NCBI GenBank assembly: GCA_002633005.1
Contig: NMRA01000424.1
Coordinates: forward strand, 329,435-372,367
Length of the DNA: 42,933 nt
Source: Phoronis australis
Lineage: Eukaryota > Phoronida > Phoronidae
Direction of reading: 5' to 3'
This document shows positions 21,001 through 31,363 of this stretch, in pieces. The notes beneath the pieces are model-generated. The model made no database searches. It was not told where the DNA came from and saw only the letters and a list, made by a program, of their open reading frames with translations. Each line of letters opens with the position of its first letter. Position 1 is the stretch's first letter. The translations under genes and the position numbers were made by a program.

Positions 21001-22869
21001 ACAGGTTTCCATCTTTTTCTTTTTTTAAAGACGTTCTTGACGCATTAAATTATCTTTTGTTTTCAGTTACATCAACCCAAAGTTGATAATCACACGTCAC
21101 CAAAACTCTTGTCCAGTGGCCTAATTGATACGAGCTGGCACCCGTAACACATGTTGATTTCAATAAATTCGGATTATTTTCACCAGTTAAGCAGTTATTA
21201 ATTCATGAGATCTTGATAAAAGTGCACTTTTAGGATCCACTGCCGTTTTAACAGAGTGATCAAGATAGTCCGCGCCAGATGCAGGAGGGGTTACGCTGCA
21301 TATAATTCCGTACTTTCTCTAAGCGTAAGATTTCCCGGAACCATAAAAATGGGCGTAGAACAAGAATATGTTTTATGAAAGATGACTTACGACTGAAAAA
21401 AGAAATTTGGTCTTAAGCTCCAAATTATCTTTTTCTAAAAACCAATCAACTCGAATTGTAGTACAAATGCAAAGTCAAATAGAATACACACGCAATTGCT
21501 AGTAACTGGTTTAATTAACATTAAGTAATGCAAAATTGCGTTTATTCAGTGAATATGAAGTGGAAACCCATGGCCTTATGTTTGTTATAAGTTCTATTTC
21601 ACTTTCAAGAAACGGGCCACTGAAGTATGTTATATTAATTAAAACATATCATATCATTTCAAACTGGGTTGTCACTTTTTTTTCAAAAATATCATCAGTC
21701 CGGTGCCTCCAACACAGTATATAAAGCAACTTTTGAGGGCAGTTGCTAGATTTTTTCTCTTCACGCAACCTTAATGCAGTTCCCAATATAAGATGCAAAG
21801 AGAGACACAGAAATCCCATGTACACTTAAATGAAATTTCAACGCTCTTAATCATGGTCACAATGTTAAGCGGAGACACACCGCTGATTCTAACGCGGAAG
21901 GTACAAGATCGATTGTTTGGCCACACAAACTGCCTGACCGTGACAAGGGGTACCAATGTTGGCAGGCGAGATCGTGTAATACAACATTGGCGTAAAACAC
22001 TACTGATAGTTTAACTACGTTTCAAGACATACATGTATTTGATTAATTCTATTTTGAAAGAACACAGTTCATTTTCGTCACAACTGCGGCATAGGCAGAC
22101 AATTAATTTTGACTTTGCAGGCTTGTTGACCATCAAAACGTCAACCCAATCGCCAATTTGACCTGAAGACAATGCATAATCCCCCACTGGCGCCATCTAT
22201 ATCTCCGATGCAAAGACTCTAAGTTTTTTAAAATGTTTATTACGAAATCGTCGATACATTGAATATACTTAACCCAGAAAGCGTCAAGAGACATTATATC
22301 TGGGTTGAAAAAGGACAAAGAAACATATATACAGTTATTTTAAACGATACATCAATTAAAAACAACTGTTGCAAAGATTACAATGACATATGAATACGAA
22401 GGTAAATAAATCATTTTCATACACATGTATACAATTCTATCCACTCACACAAATTGATTTACTATTATTATTAATTAAATTTTAATACTATTTCGAATAA
22501 AACCTTAGTTTCATTTGGGTTGAGTTCTTAACATCCATATGAAAAAATTATTTTGTTGTACACTTGCGGAATTTCAGAATATTTTTTATGAAGATTGGTG
22601 GTATTGTTCGAGTGTCTGGAAAAGCTGCACCCTCTACTTCCTTGCATACCTCACAAGCAAAGAAAACATGAACATTTTCTGTGCGTCTCCATAGCAACAC
22701 AGACGCGAAATATTATTAAATGTCTAAATTTCTTGTTGTTTAAGAATAGACCGCATCTTGATCTGTATAGCATTATTTCGTGGTGGCGAGGACATTGGAA
22801 CGATGTCAATGACACTGGCAACTCTTGAGTAGTAGTGTGCATTTTAAAGTTATCTTATAGAGTGACGAT
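18076..22869. other. Intergenic DNA, no supported gene
   Basis: Nearly 5 kb without a convincing exon. The longest frame, 19404-19736 on plus (110 codons), has no motif. A minus frame at 21956-21771 contains a cysteine and a beta-like stretch, but no domain I can name. A small nested inverted repeat (CGTAATG ... TTGCGT / ACGCAA ... CATTACG) sits near 18200-18240. Confidence 0.45.
19219..19238. repeat. ACATGT simple repeat
   Basis: Three perfect ACATGT copies plus AC. ACATGTAC-type runs recur at lower order elsewhere in the window, a habit of several marine invertebrate genomes. Confidence 0.8.
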
Positions 22870-22880
22870 TAAGTGCTTTC

Positions 22881-23171
22881 TTACATGTATATTTTGGATG
22901 GTAAAGAATTCCAGTGGTCAGTACAAGTTAATGTGGTAGATTTCCTGAAGGCTTGGCTAAGGGAAGATGGAATAATGTGCACAGTACTTTGCAACAGTCC
23001 TGGTCTCGTGTTAGGTCTTTTGTAGGAGTCAAAGAGAATTTTGTTTGGGTAATTGTTTATGTTTGTTGGGACTTTGGATGAATACATGGCCAAGGGGAGT
23101 TTACGACGGGTTGCTAGTTTGCTCCAGTTGAGATGGTTTATAACCTTGATTGTGTTGGATCCTCTGTACAT
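22881..23171 (-). pseudogene. LINE C-terminal fragment
   Basis: The open frame reads through RRKLPLAMYSSKVPTNINNY, then QAFRKSTTLTCTDHWNSLP. The conserved WNSLP near the C-terminus of CR1/Jockey-type proteins is present. It is a fragment of the minus-strand LINE; the Met is not a biological start. Confidence 0.65.
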
Positions 23172-23298
23172 GTATGTTAATGTTGGTGTTGTAGTGTTTC
23201 TAATTAAAGAAGTGTGCCAGCGTTTGCCGATTGGTAGATTATGTCAAAGTAATCTAGATGGATATAAGATGACGAGAGACAATTCTAGTTTTTATTGA

Positions 23299-23517
23299 TT
23301 AATTGTTGTACTTTTGAACGAGTTCGCGACAGTGAGGAGTAAATGTAAGCGTGTGATCTAGTAGCAATCCAAGGTGTTTGTGTGTGAACTTATTGGGAAT
23401 GACTTCCCCATTGAGTGATAATTCCAGCATTGGATTTGTTTGGAATTGAGTATTGTTAGACTTAGAAAATATAAAATCAACACCTTTTTCAGGTTTAACT
23501 TCATCTTCCGTTTGCAA
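23299..23517 (-). pseudogene. LINE post-RT (thumb) fragment
   Basis: It contains FSKSNNTQFQTNPMLELSLN followed by KHLGLLLDHTLTFTPHC. This matches the HLG(V/L)..D..L.F..H segment that follows the catalytic palm in CR1/Jockey-type reverse transcriptases. It lies directly downstream of the palm fragment in another frame. Confidence 0.65.
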
Positions 23518-23594
23518 GACCAGTCATAGGGTTTGTTCAGGTCAGTTTGCAATGGTAAGGAGTCATAGGGATTCTATTTTGAGAATGGGTAGAA

Positions 23595-24001
23595 AATTGC
23601 AGTGTCATCAGCTTACAATGTATATGAATATTTAAGAGTTTCATTGTGTTTGGAAGATCATCGAGGTACAATAAAAATACTAAGGGGCTTAGCACGATAC
23701 GCTATGGTACTCCAGCATTTACGAAATCTGGCGTTGATGAGCGTGATAAGACACCATCTATTCGGACTTCGTAAGTTCGACATTCAAAAAAATTAAAAGA
23801 GAGTTAAAGAAAAACCGTAAGATTTTAATTTATGTAGAAGCATATCATGGGGAACGACATCAAAAGCTGACGCAATATCTAAAAATACGGATCTCACTTT
23901 GTATCCTTTATCATACTGGAAGTGGATTTCGTGTACAATTTCTTTAAATTGTGACACTTAGCTGTTACCGGGCAAGAATCCAAATTGGCGACGACATATG
24001 C
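23595..24001 (-). pseudogene. LINE reverse transcriptase palm fragment
   Basis: In broken frames the strand gives QFGFLPGNS, VFLDIASAFDVVPHDMLLHK (first catalytic Asp block, intact), LSPLVFLLYLDDLPN and ADDTAIF (second catalytic block, near 23612-23595). GVPQGS is damaged (GVP then a stop). The order and spacing are those of a reverse transcriptase palm. It resumes exactly where the fingers fragment stops on the other side of the 1-kb insertion. Confidence 0.7.
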
Positions 24002-25013
24002 AGCCGATTTCATAAAGGTGGTTTAAAGTTAAACCTGGTTTAAACTGGACTGAGACCAGGTTTAAAGATAATCTGCATTTCATAAAGGTGGTTTAACTTT
24101 TATACCAGTGGTCTTGTAAAACCTGATTAAAATCCAGTTTAGACCTGCTTTAAGTTAGTTCTCATTTCACCAAAGAGGTGTATATTCTTTAGACTTCTAT
24201 TATGATCTTAAACCACGTTTAACATTAGACTTGGTCATACCCAGGTTTAACTTTTAAATATGTCAGACTTGCATGGTATACATGTAGGTACAACTGAACG
24301 ATGCTACGGTGTGCATTTGCGACGCAGTTTTAGAGAGAAAATGGACTATTTTCAATATTCAGTTTTAGTGCGACACAAGACCAAACGTAGAAGGGGCGGA
24401 TCTAGGATTTTTTAATGAGGGGACGGTCAATGAAAGGGTGGACCAAGTCAGCAATTTGAAAATTATAGATTTGATTGAGCAGGGCTCATCGTTGCAAGCG
24501 CTACAGATTTGACTTACGACAGCATATATCTGATTCTTCTGACTGAGTTCAACCTTCGTTGTTCTCCAATTTAATGTTGCCGGGAAATGGTCTTGTCCCC
24601 CAGCGAAAAAGAAACACTAAAATGACACGGACATAAATTTGGGCATTTATCATGTCACATTTAATCGTGAGCATGTTCTTTAATGTGTTTGTACATTTTC
24701 CTAATGAGAAAAGCTTTTAGACCTTTGGCAAAAATGTCTGCACTGATTCTACTGTCGTATGTCATTGTATAGCCACGTGATCAAGGTTTCATTGAAACAC
24801 TTCAATAGTTTCTTTGTTGGGTTTGCCCAGTTCGATACAGTGGGGAGCCTTTGATACTTTAAACCTAGTTTTACTGAAGCAACTCCCTGGTCTAGCAAAA
24901 CCAGGCTTTCATGTCGGTGAAATTCAAATCAGGTCTAAAATAAGACCAGTTTTAGGGAGACCATGTTTAAGTCTTCAACCTGGTTTTGTTAAACCACCTT
25001 TATGAAATCGGCT
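24002..25013. mobile_element. DNA transposon, non-autonomous, 1,012 bp with perfect 25-bp TIRs
   Basis: The element starts AGCCGATTTCATAAAGGTGG and ends with the exact reverse complement; the perfect arms cover 24002-24026 and 24989-25013. Subterminal regions on both sides are packed with variants of AAACCTGGTTTAAAC and its halves, and the TIR core TTTCATAAAGGTGGTTTAA recurs inside at 24078-24096. There is no transposase frame. It sits inside the minus-strand LINE, so it is the younger insertion. Flanks (CATATGC and CATGAGG) show no clean target duplication, so the superfamily is unassigned. Confidence 0.88.
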
Positions 25014-25022
25014 CATGAGGTT

Positions 25023-25412
25023 CTATGAATAAGGGTAGTCAAACATGTGTTGAGAAATCACTTTTTCTAAAATTTTGGATAGGGCGTTTACTAGAGTTAT
25101 TGGGCGATAGTTGGCAATGTCTGTTTTGGAGTTCTTTTTGTGTATTGGTATCATAACACCAAGTTTCCAGTTCAAAGGTAATTTTCCAGATTGTAGTATT
25201 TTGCTATATAATGTTGTCAAAGGAGCTGTAAGCTCTCTTGCTATTATCTTAATCATTTTATTGGTTATGAGATTGGTACCGTCGTTTTTGTTTTCGTCAA
25301 TATTTTCTTGTAGTTTTCGGACTTCAGGTGGTTGGGCCTGTACGTCAGAGAGGTGTTCTAATGCTCTGTTTGGGAAATCGGGAAAGCTTGCTTTTGGTGC
25401 AATGTGACTCAT
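25023..25412 (-). pseudogene. LINE reverse transcriptase fingers fragment
   Basis: The 129-codon frame ends with LYSKILQSGKLPLNWKLGVM, IPIHKKNSKTDIANYRPITL and SKILEKVISQHMFDY. These are the canonical early RT blocks (G..P..WK...(V/I)PI.KK......NYRPI.L....KI.E.....). It then runs into the transposon end at 25013. It is the 5' half of the interrupted reverse transcriptase. Confidence 0.8.
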
Positions 25413-25642
25413 GGCGGGGAAGCATTCTAAAAATAACTTACTTTTTCAGCTTTGGATGACGCCTGAGTGTTGGATTCCTTTGAGTGGATTATGGAGTATG
25501 AAGATTGCTTTACCTGTCCTCGAATTGTGTTTATTATATCCCAATATTCCTTTGAATTTTTGGAGACATGTTTGATGTTGGAGATAATATTTGTCTTATA
25601 GCCTTGTTTCGTCTGTTTAATTAGTTATTCCACTATCTTGCA

Positions 25643-25680
25643 CTGCTCTTTGTAGCACTTTTAAGTGCTACAAAGAGCAG
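25643..25680. repeat. 38-bp near-perfect palindrome (18-bp arms, TT loop)
   Basis: CTGCTCTTTGTAGCACTT is followed by TT and its exact reverse complement. It overlaps the end of the Penelope-like reading frame at 25808-25668 and stands between it and the minus LINE. Confidence 0.85.
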
Positions 25681-25808
25681 AAGGGTACGGACTGGTCCTT
25701 GCGTGTAGGTTTCCTGACTTCGATGAAGCCATTATCAATTATGCTTACACAAAGATCCAAAAAGGTAAAGTTCTAACTTTGTTTTGATATTTGTTCGAAG
25801 TTAGCCAA
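25668..25808 (-). pseudogene. Penelope-like reverse transcriptase relic
   Basis: The minus-strand frame reads LANFEQISKQS, a stop, then NFTFLDLCVSIIDNGFIEV followed by RKPTRKDQS. The pattern (I/L).FLD(L/V).(V/I)......(F/I)...V.RKPT..D is the region after the catalytic motif in Penelope-like reverse transcriptases. It carries one in-frame stop and ends within the 38-bp palindrome. Only about 45 residues survive. Confidence 0.5.
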
Positions 25809-28800
25809 TTTTATTAACGTAACACTTCTTATAAAAACAGAGTCTGTAACCTATGCCGGGGTTTCTAGATGCACAAAAGCTGAAATAAACTTCGTGCCTC
25901 TGAAAATGTAAAACAATGTTTAGCGATCATGTAATGACACGTGTTAGAGCAGACGATTGGCAAGGACAAATATTTTGTGTGCCATCGCGTGATACTTGTA
26001 CTGTTGGACTGAAATAAGATAGAAATAAATAAACACCTTGTCTCTAATGAACGACTCCCTAAAATAGACTAGGTCAAAGGTGAGTGAGAGCATCATTCAA
26101 TGTTGAACATATGACCTTATTGTCTGTCCCAAATTCTGGATTCCTTCAGTGTACCTGTGGGATCACAACAGGTGTAGGTTTCTCTACAGTTTTGTATCTT
26201 GAGATATTTCTGTGTCAGTAGAGCAACATGTTTGTTATTTCCTACTTTGGTGCCGCACTGTGTAAACGCTTTATTTCTTTCTTTGGTGCAAAGGTCATTG
26301 ATCATCAAAATTGTAACTCCTTGAGGAATTTTTAGCTAGACTTTCCACGTTTTTACACGAAAAACCAAACGTCATCTCCAATCATGATGTTTTTTGTCTA
26401 AAATAATAACCAGATATCCGCCATTGCCTTAGAGTAAGTTATAATCCGGTTTGTATTGTTGTTCATCAAAGAGGTAATCAACTGAATCCGATTAACTTTT
26501 ATTGCACCTGCAAAGATGTAGAAATATGTATCGCAAAATACTGAAACAGAAACTCATTAAACTGAATTATGCAAAATGAGTGTAACTGAAAGTGACGCAG
26601 AAATCTCTACACAACTGTACACACTCTAAACATCACCGAAAATTAATAAAACATTTTTGAACTTAGTTTTGGACGTTATACTTGAACTTGATACGAGATA
26701 CACCATCACTTACCTGCAAAACTCCTGCATTGACATTTGATACGCATCTTAAGAAAACGCATTTCCAAATTGAATGCATGTATACAGTTTTGAAAGTGTA
26801 CTATGCCAGTAAGTGCTTGAGAGCGTAGCTGGGAATTATTTAGAAAATATGTGCAGTCTTCAATTTTTTTCTTATACAAAAAGTCCAAAATAAGTTACGA
26901 GTGACATCTCTCGTTGAACTACGTCCATGCATTTGTATATATTTTTCATATTTCAAAGGAACCTTAGTACATCTGTGTTAAATACACAACTCGCGAGTTC
27001 ACCGTTCACATTCCTTGGTAGGACAGTCCTGATTTAGTTGAGCACAGGTTCGGGAATTTTAGTGGACTCTTTTTGGGACCAATCCCTCGCTTCTGAAAAT
27101 AGAAATAAGTTAGATAAAAAGAGGAGACATTGTGTGAAAAATATCCTCTTTCTTTACTCGTGATTTCAAGTCCCACTGGGTCACACTTTAACTTTTCATA
27201 AATTAAGCTCAAAAATGGTTCCAGGTGATCAGTACAATGAGAACACCTAAGTGATATGCGCATGTCTGACACATTTACGTGTACAAGACCACTTGCAATT
27301 ATTATTTATTATTATCAAATCAATATTTCTGAGGGAGTATTCTCCATGATTAATATGGCATATACGGGTATACGCTGGCGGATTTAGCGCACAGGAAAAG
27401 GGAATAATGCAGTGAACATGCCATTTAAACAACATTGTCCCTTGAAAAGCTTTTGTTGCAGCCTCTCGCGATTCTAGATCCATAATACCCTTTAGAGTAA
27501 ACAGTGAAGAAGGAAAAGTAATAATATCCACTTTCGGTGATGAATTGTAAAATTGCACTTTCTTATTGTTCTCTGTAGAAAATATTTCTACATTTAATTA
27601 ATGGAAAGATTTGTATGTAATATACAAGGGTTAACATATTTCTTAATCATGTTTTCCTTTTTCATAGCTGCTGGTTCCTTAGGTAAGACAAAGAGTGTCT
27701 GCTCAACAAATGTTTCCATGGTGGATGTACGGTGCATATGTCAAAATTGCTTGTGAACAAACCTTATTTTATTTTATCGTTTCGTGGACGTCATTTTCTG
27801 GTGTCGTCAAATGAAAAAATAACTAGAACCCACGTGAATTTAATCAATTTTAAAATTTATCTTGGATAACCAAACATTTAATCAAGAGTGACCCTAATGT
27901 TTACTTCACCCTTGAATCAAAAATTATATTATTATTGACCGTAATCTGATCCCGGTGAAACGCTATAGACGTAAGCCGTTAACACAGGCACATATTTTCG
28001 CCCCCTTGTGGACGATATGTGAGCCTTGGCACCAAATGTGAAGCTACATGTATATTTACGTTGGAAGGTAGTTTTCTTGCCACGGTGTTTGCCGTATACT
28101 ACGTGACAGCGTCAGTGGGAATGACCAGAAAACGGATTCTTGGTGTCTTTAAATCAAGCAACTGTGAAGCAGCGGCGGAATTTCTAAGTGTTGCAGATAT
28201 TAAAAGGGACATAATGTTGCAAATGTATTGGCACAAAATCACTCGTGTGCCTACTGCTTTAACACATCGACGGATGGATTGGTATTTATGCGTAGGGAGG
28301 CATATTTTTCGGTTATGAGATTACAGTCTGTGAGTCGTCCATGCTGCTTTGCGACACAAATTTGCACAACAAACGCTTAACTATTTTTTTAAAGGAACGT
28401 AAATAATTACTTCTTGATTTATTTGCGATAAACGTTTCACTTATTGTACATGTATTACATTACAATCGATGGACAAACAATGGATAATTTTCGAGTACCA
28501 CTGTGCAGACAAAGCTTATCACCCGTCACGAAATCATCGCAATTAGAGAATAAACAACTCTCACCTTTCAATATATTATCCTGTTGGATTTTAAATTTAC
28601 TGTCGGAGGTCCTAAAGTCGTGAGTACCCTAATGTCGTTAACGATAATATTTCCGCTTCAGCACGGTCCCACGACATCTAGCGTTGAAGTTTCCATCGTT
28701 CGTCTGCTTACGAACGCCAAACGAATACCCGAACGTGTTGATATTCACAATAAACAGTGAGTGTCTGGCTTCATTTTTCACAGTCTATCTTAAAACAGCA

Positions 28801-31040
28801 TATTTCACTAATCCACATTTCTGTGCATTTTTGAAACTAAACATCGGTCAGATTTGTAATAACATGCGCTCCAGTTGTGAATTAAACATTGAATCAAAAT
28901 GTTCCGGAGTCTATCAAGAATGGTAAAGCCAAAGCAATAAAATACAGAGAGAAAATTGATGCCGGGTTCTTAAAGTTTTACGTAAAATACCTCTTTGAAA
29001 ACTTGTTTGCATATCAGTGAAACTGAATTAATAAACAATGCTTTGCGATTTTATGTCGTCTAGATTGACTGGAGTTGATTTATGTCGCTTTACAGCGTGT
29101 ACTTCTGTCTAAACCAAACGGTGTCATTCAAAATGGCCGACGACATGAACTTTACTTACGGAGACAAACAAGGGTTAACATTGCACGTTGGTTTCTAAAA
29201 GTTCTTTACTGAAATTTTCACTGTGCTTTCATGTACATGTGTACATCATTAAGGACATCCAAAATAGTTTCTTGAATTGCAAGTATCAGCAACTGGGTTC
29301 TTGCTTGATCATCATACGCAAATGAATAATTCACAGTGACTTGCCAGATTGGGCTTTAGTGCACGCTGTCACGCATTTTGAAATCCTCCCTCGTTCAATT
29401 ACCTGCTAATAGGCTCTAACTTTCCTACATGAAAATGTAGGAACAAGTTGTTATCACTGTTACGACAGTTAAGGTCTAACTCAAATGTTACAATTTTTGT
29501 GGAAAATGGGCTTTTATATATAGAAATAAATCTGCTATCATCGTTTTCTGGTGTGCATGTGCCCTTTTATTTACAGGTAGCGTTCGAATGATGGTTGTAA
29601 GACATTGCTCTCTCGACGGCATCCAAATTCACGCGGGGTCATGCTTGTGATTACCTGACCCCTCAAAACAGATTGTAGGTCATTAAGAAAAAAATACCAT
29701 CATTAATTCCCTTAGGTTAATGTTGTCCTTTTGAATTATCAATTTTCACGCATATTTTGAGAACCAAATGTACATGTTTCTCACTTCAGGATATTTATTG
29801 AACATGTCCTGAAAACATAAATGGATTATTTGGCTCCCGTCCTCAGCTCATTTATGAAGATGACAGAACAGGTTAGAGTTCAGTAACTCTAGTACAAGCA
29901 CCTCGCCACAGAAGAAATACTTCACAAGTTTACGCGAGATATTGCGTGTATTTAATATGGGAATACATGGTTTTGGCTTGATTTTTTACTGCCGCGAGAC
30001 ATTTACTGAACTCTATCTATGTTGGAACTTCCAAAGAATGAGTTTGTTTCACCATAGGAAACGACATCTTCGTCGCAGTCACTTTAGGTTTGGATTCCCA
30101 CAGCATGTACATGTACAGCTGTACGAACCACATATTAATCTAATTTGACGCTGGGACTACCCAGCGAATTGCTGAACCTTCTCGTGGCAACGACCGACGC
30201 AGAATTATCCGAAAATAGATTTTAAAAACAGCATTCGAGTGATAATTTGGTAAATATCCCATTCTTATTTAATTTGCACGTTTGACGTCAACTGAATGTT
30301 TTGATTTTGTTGCGTGGACATGAGCACACGTATCCCGGTTGATAATTCATCAACATACCTACTTCATATTATTTTAGAAATGCAAAACGAAACTCAACTT
30401 TACGTACTTGACAGACATGCGGGCAATTTCTCTTACGCATGAAATCAAAACAACGTGATTTATTACCCAGGGATTGTTATCGGAATAGTTGGATATAATA
30501 AATTAACTTTTACAAATAAAACTGTAACGATTACAGGTGAGTCTGAAAGTTTAATTTTTTGGAGTAATGACTTTTCGAAGTAGTGAACCTTCGGGATAGT
30601 GGGCTCTTCAATTCTCCGGCAATGTAAGGAATTAGCAACACGCAACAATGCAATCACATGAAAACTTACGTCAAGCCGTTATCCAACTAAATATTCCCGT
30701 CCGAGTATGTAATGCAGCGTAATCAAACACTTAAACATTGTTTTGACAGTTTTGCAATAGGTTGCGCCAGAACGTTCTATTTATGGACTAATTACATCCG
30801 AATTTGTGTCAGGTTCTTTGCAAGCAACCGTCGTGATGTCCTTCTTGCTGATATCGCAAATCCTGTCTTAACTCAGTCACTTAGAACTGAGGGTCATCGT
30901 TGCAGTGCATACAAGTTTCCCGTCCCCATGTAAAGTCCTTGTCGACATTTGCACAACATCAAAGTTCCACCTTTGTATTAATTATAACCACCCTCGCCCA
31001 TCGCTGGCACGGCTCCAGTTTCAGTTTCCCCGACATTTAC
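25809..31040. other. Intergenic DNA, no supported gene
   Basis: Frames such as 27006-27272 and 27247-27558 (minus) or 28019-28318 and 28684-28926 (plus) have no recognisable domain. A good acceptor (TTATTTCTATTTTCAG) precedes KRGIGPKKSPLKF on the minus strand near 27095, but nothing links to it. Confidence 0.45.
26281..26340. repeat. Scrap of the 14.4-15.9 kb repeat family
   Basis: TTGGTGCAAAGGTCAT, then ATCAAAATTGTAACTCC and AGCTAGA, follow the same order as the block near 14605 and 15035. Confidence 0.45.
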
Positions 31041-31241
31041 TTTCCAGCCGTCAAAGCTCACCTGATACGCACTGGACTTGGGAGCAATATCAGCAAAATC
31101 ATGAATAATTCCAAGAGTTATTGACTCATCGACTTTTAATGTATTTAGTAGCTTAGAGTTTGGCACGAAAAACTTTGTTTTCGATTCAAATGAGTTTCCG
31201 CCAGATTTCATTCCCATACAGTGCTGATCGAATCCAATGTC
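31041..31241 (-). CDS. Possible exon of an unrecognised protein
   Basis: The minus strand is open for 67 codons between a possible acceptor (TTCGTTCGATAG) and a GTAAAT donor, phase 0 at both ends. The peptide includes DIGFDQHCMGMKSGGNSF, then ITLGIIHDFADIAP and AYQVSFDGWK. Residue use looks protein-like. I do not recognise a domain and found no partner exon nearby. The acceptor lies inside a 72-bp sequence duplicated around an assembly gap, so the upstream context is unreliable. It could also be a chance open frame, since other frames here are open too. Confidence 0.3.
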
Positions 31242-31363
31242 CTATCGAACGAACTTCAGCCTCAGTCAGGCCTCGGGTGACCTTCAACCGNCAGTACTGA
31301 TCGAATCCAACGTCCTATCGAACGAACTTCAGCCTCAGTCAGGCCTCGGGTGACCTTCAACCG
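31219..31363. repeat. 72-bp direct duplication around a single N
   Basis: 31219-31290 and 31292-31363 are the same sequence with two substitutions, separated by N at 31291. This is what an assembler leaves when two alleles, or two overlapping contig ends, are joined without merging. Confidence 0.9.

Larger units (their letters stand above)
22870..25625 (-). mobile_element. Second LINE, minus strand, CR1/Jockey-like, split by a DNA transposon
   Basis: Reading from high to low coordinates the parts appear in the order of a LINE protein. A linker (NSKEYWDIINTIRGQVK) lies near 25540, RT fingers at 25412-25023, RT palm at 24001-23595, post-RT at 23517-23299, and a C-terminus with DHWNSLPSKIY at 23171-22881. 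The WNSLP ending is common in CR1/L2/Jockey-type elements. Many stops and frame changes show long decay. The element is interrupted between the fingers and palm by the insertion at 24002-25013. Confidence 0.78.

Noticed and set aside
21771-21956. Minus frame that could suggest a CUB-like strand
   Set aside because: A single cysteine and some alternating hydrophobics are not enough, and no neighbouring CUB pieces were found.
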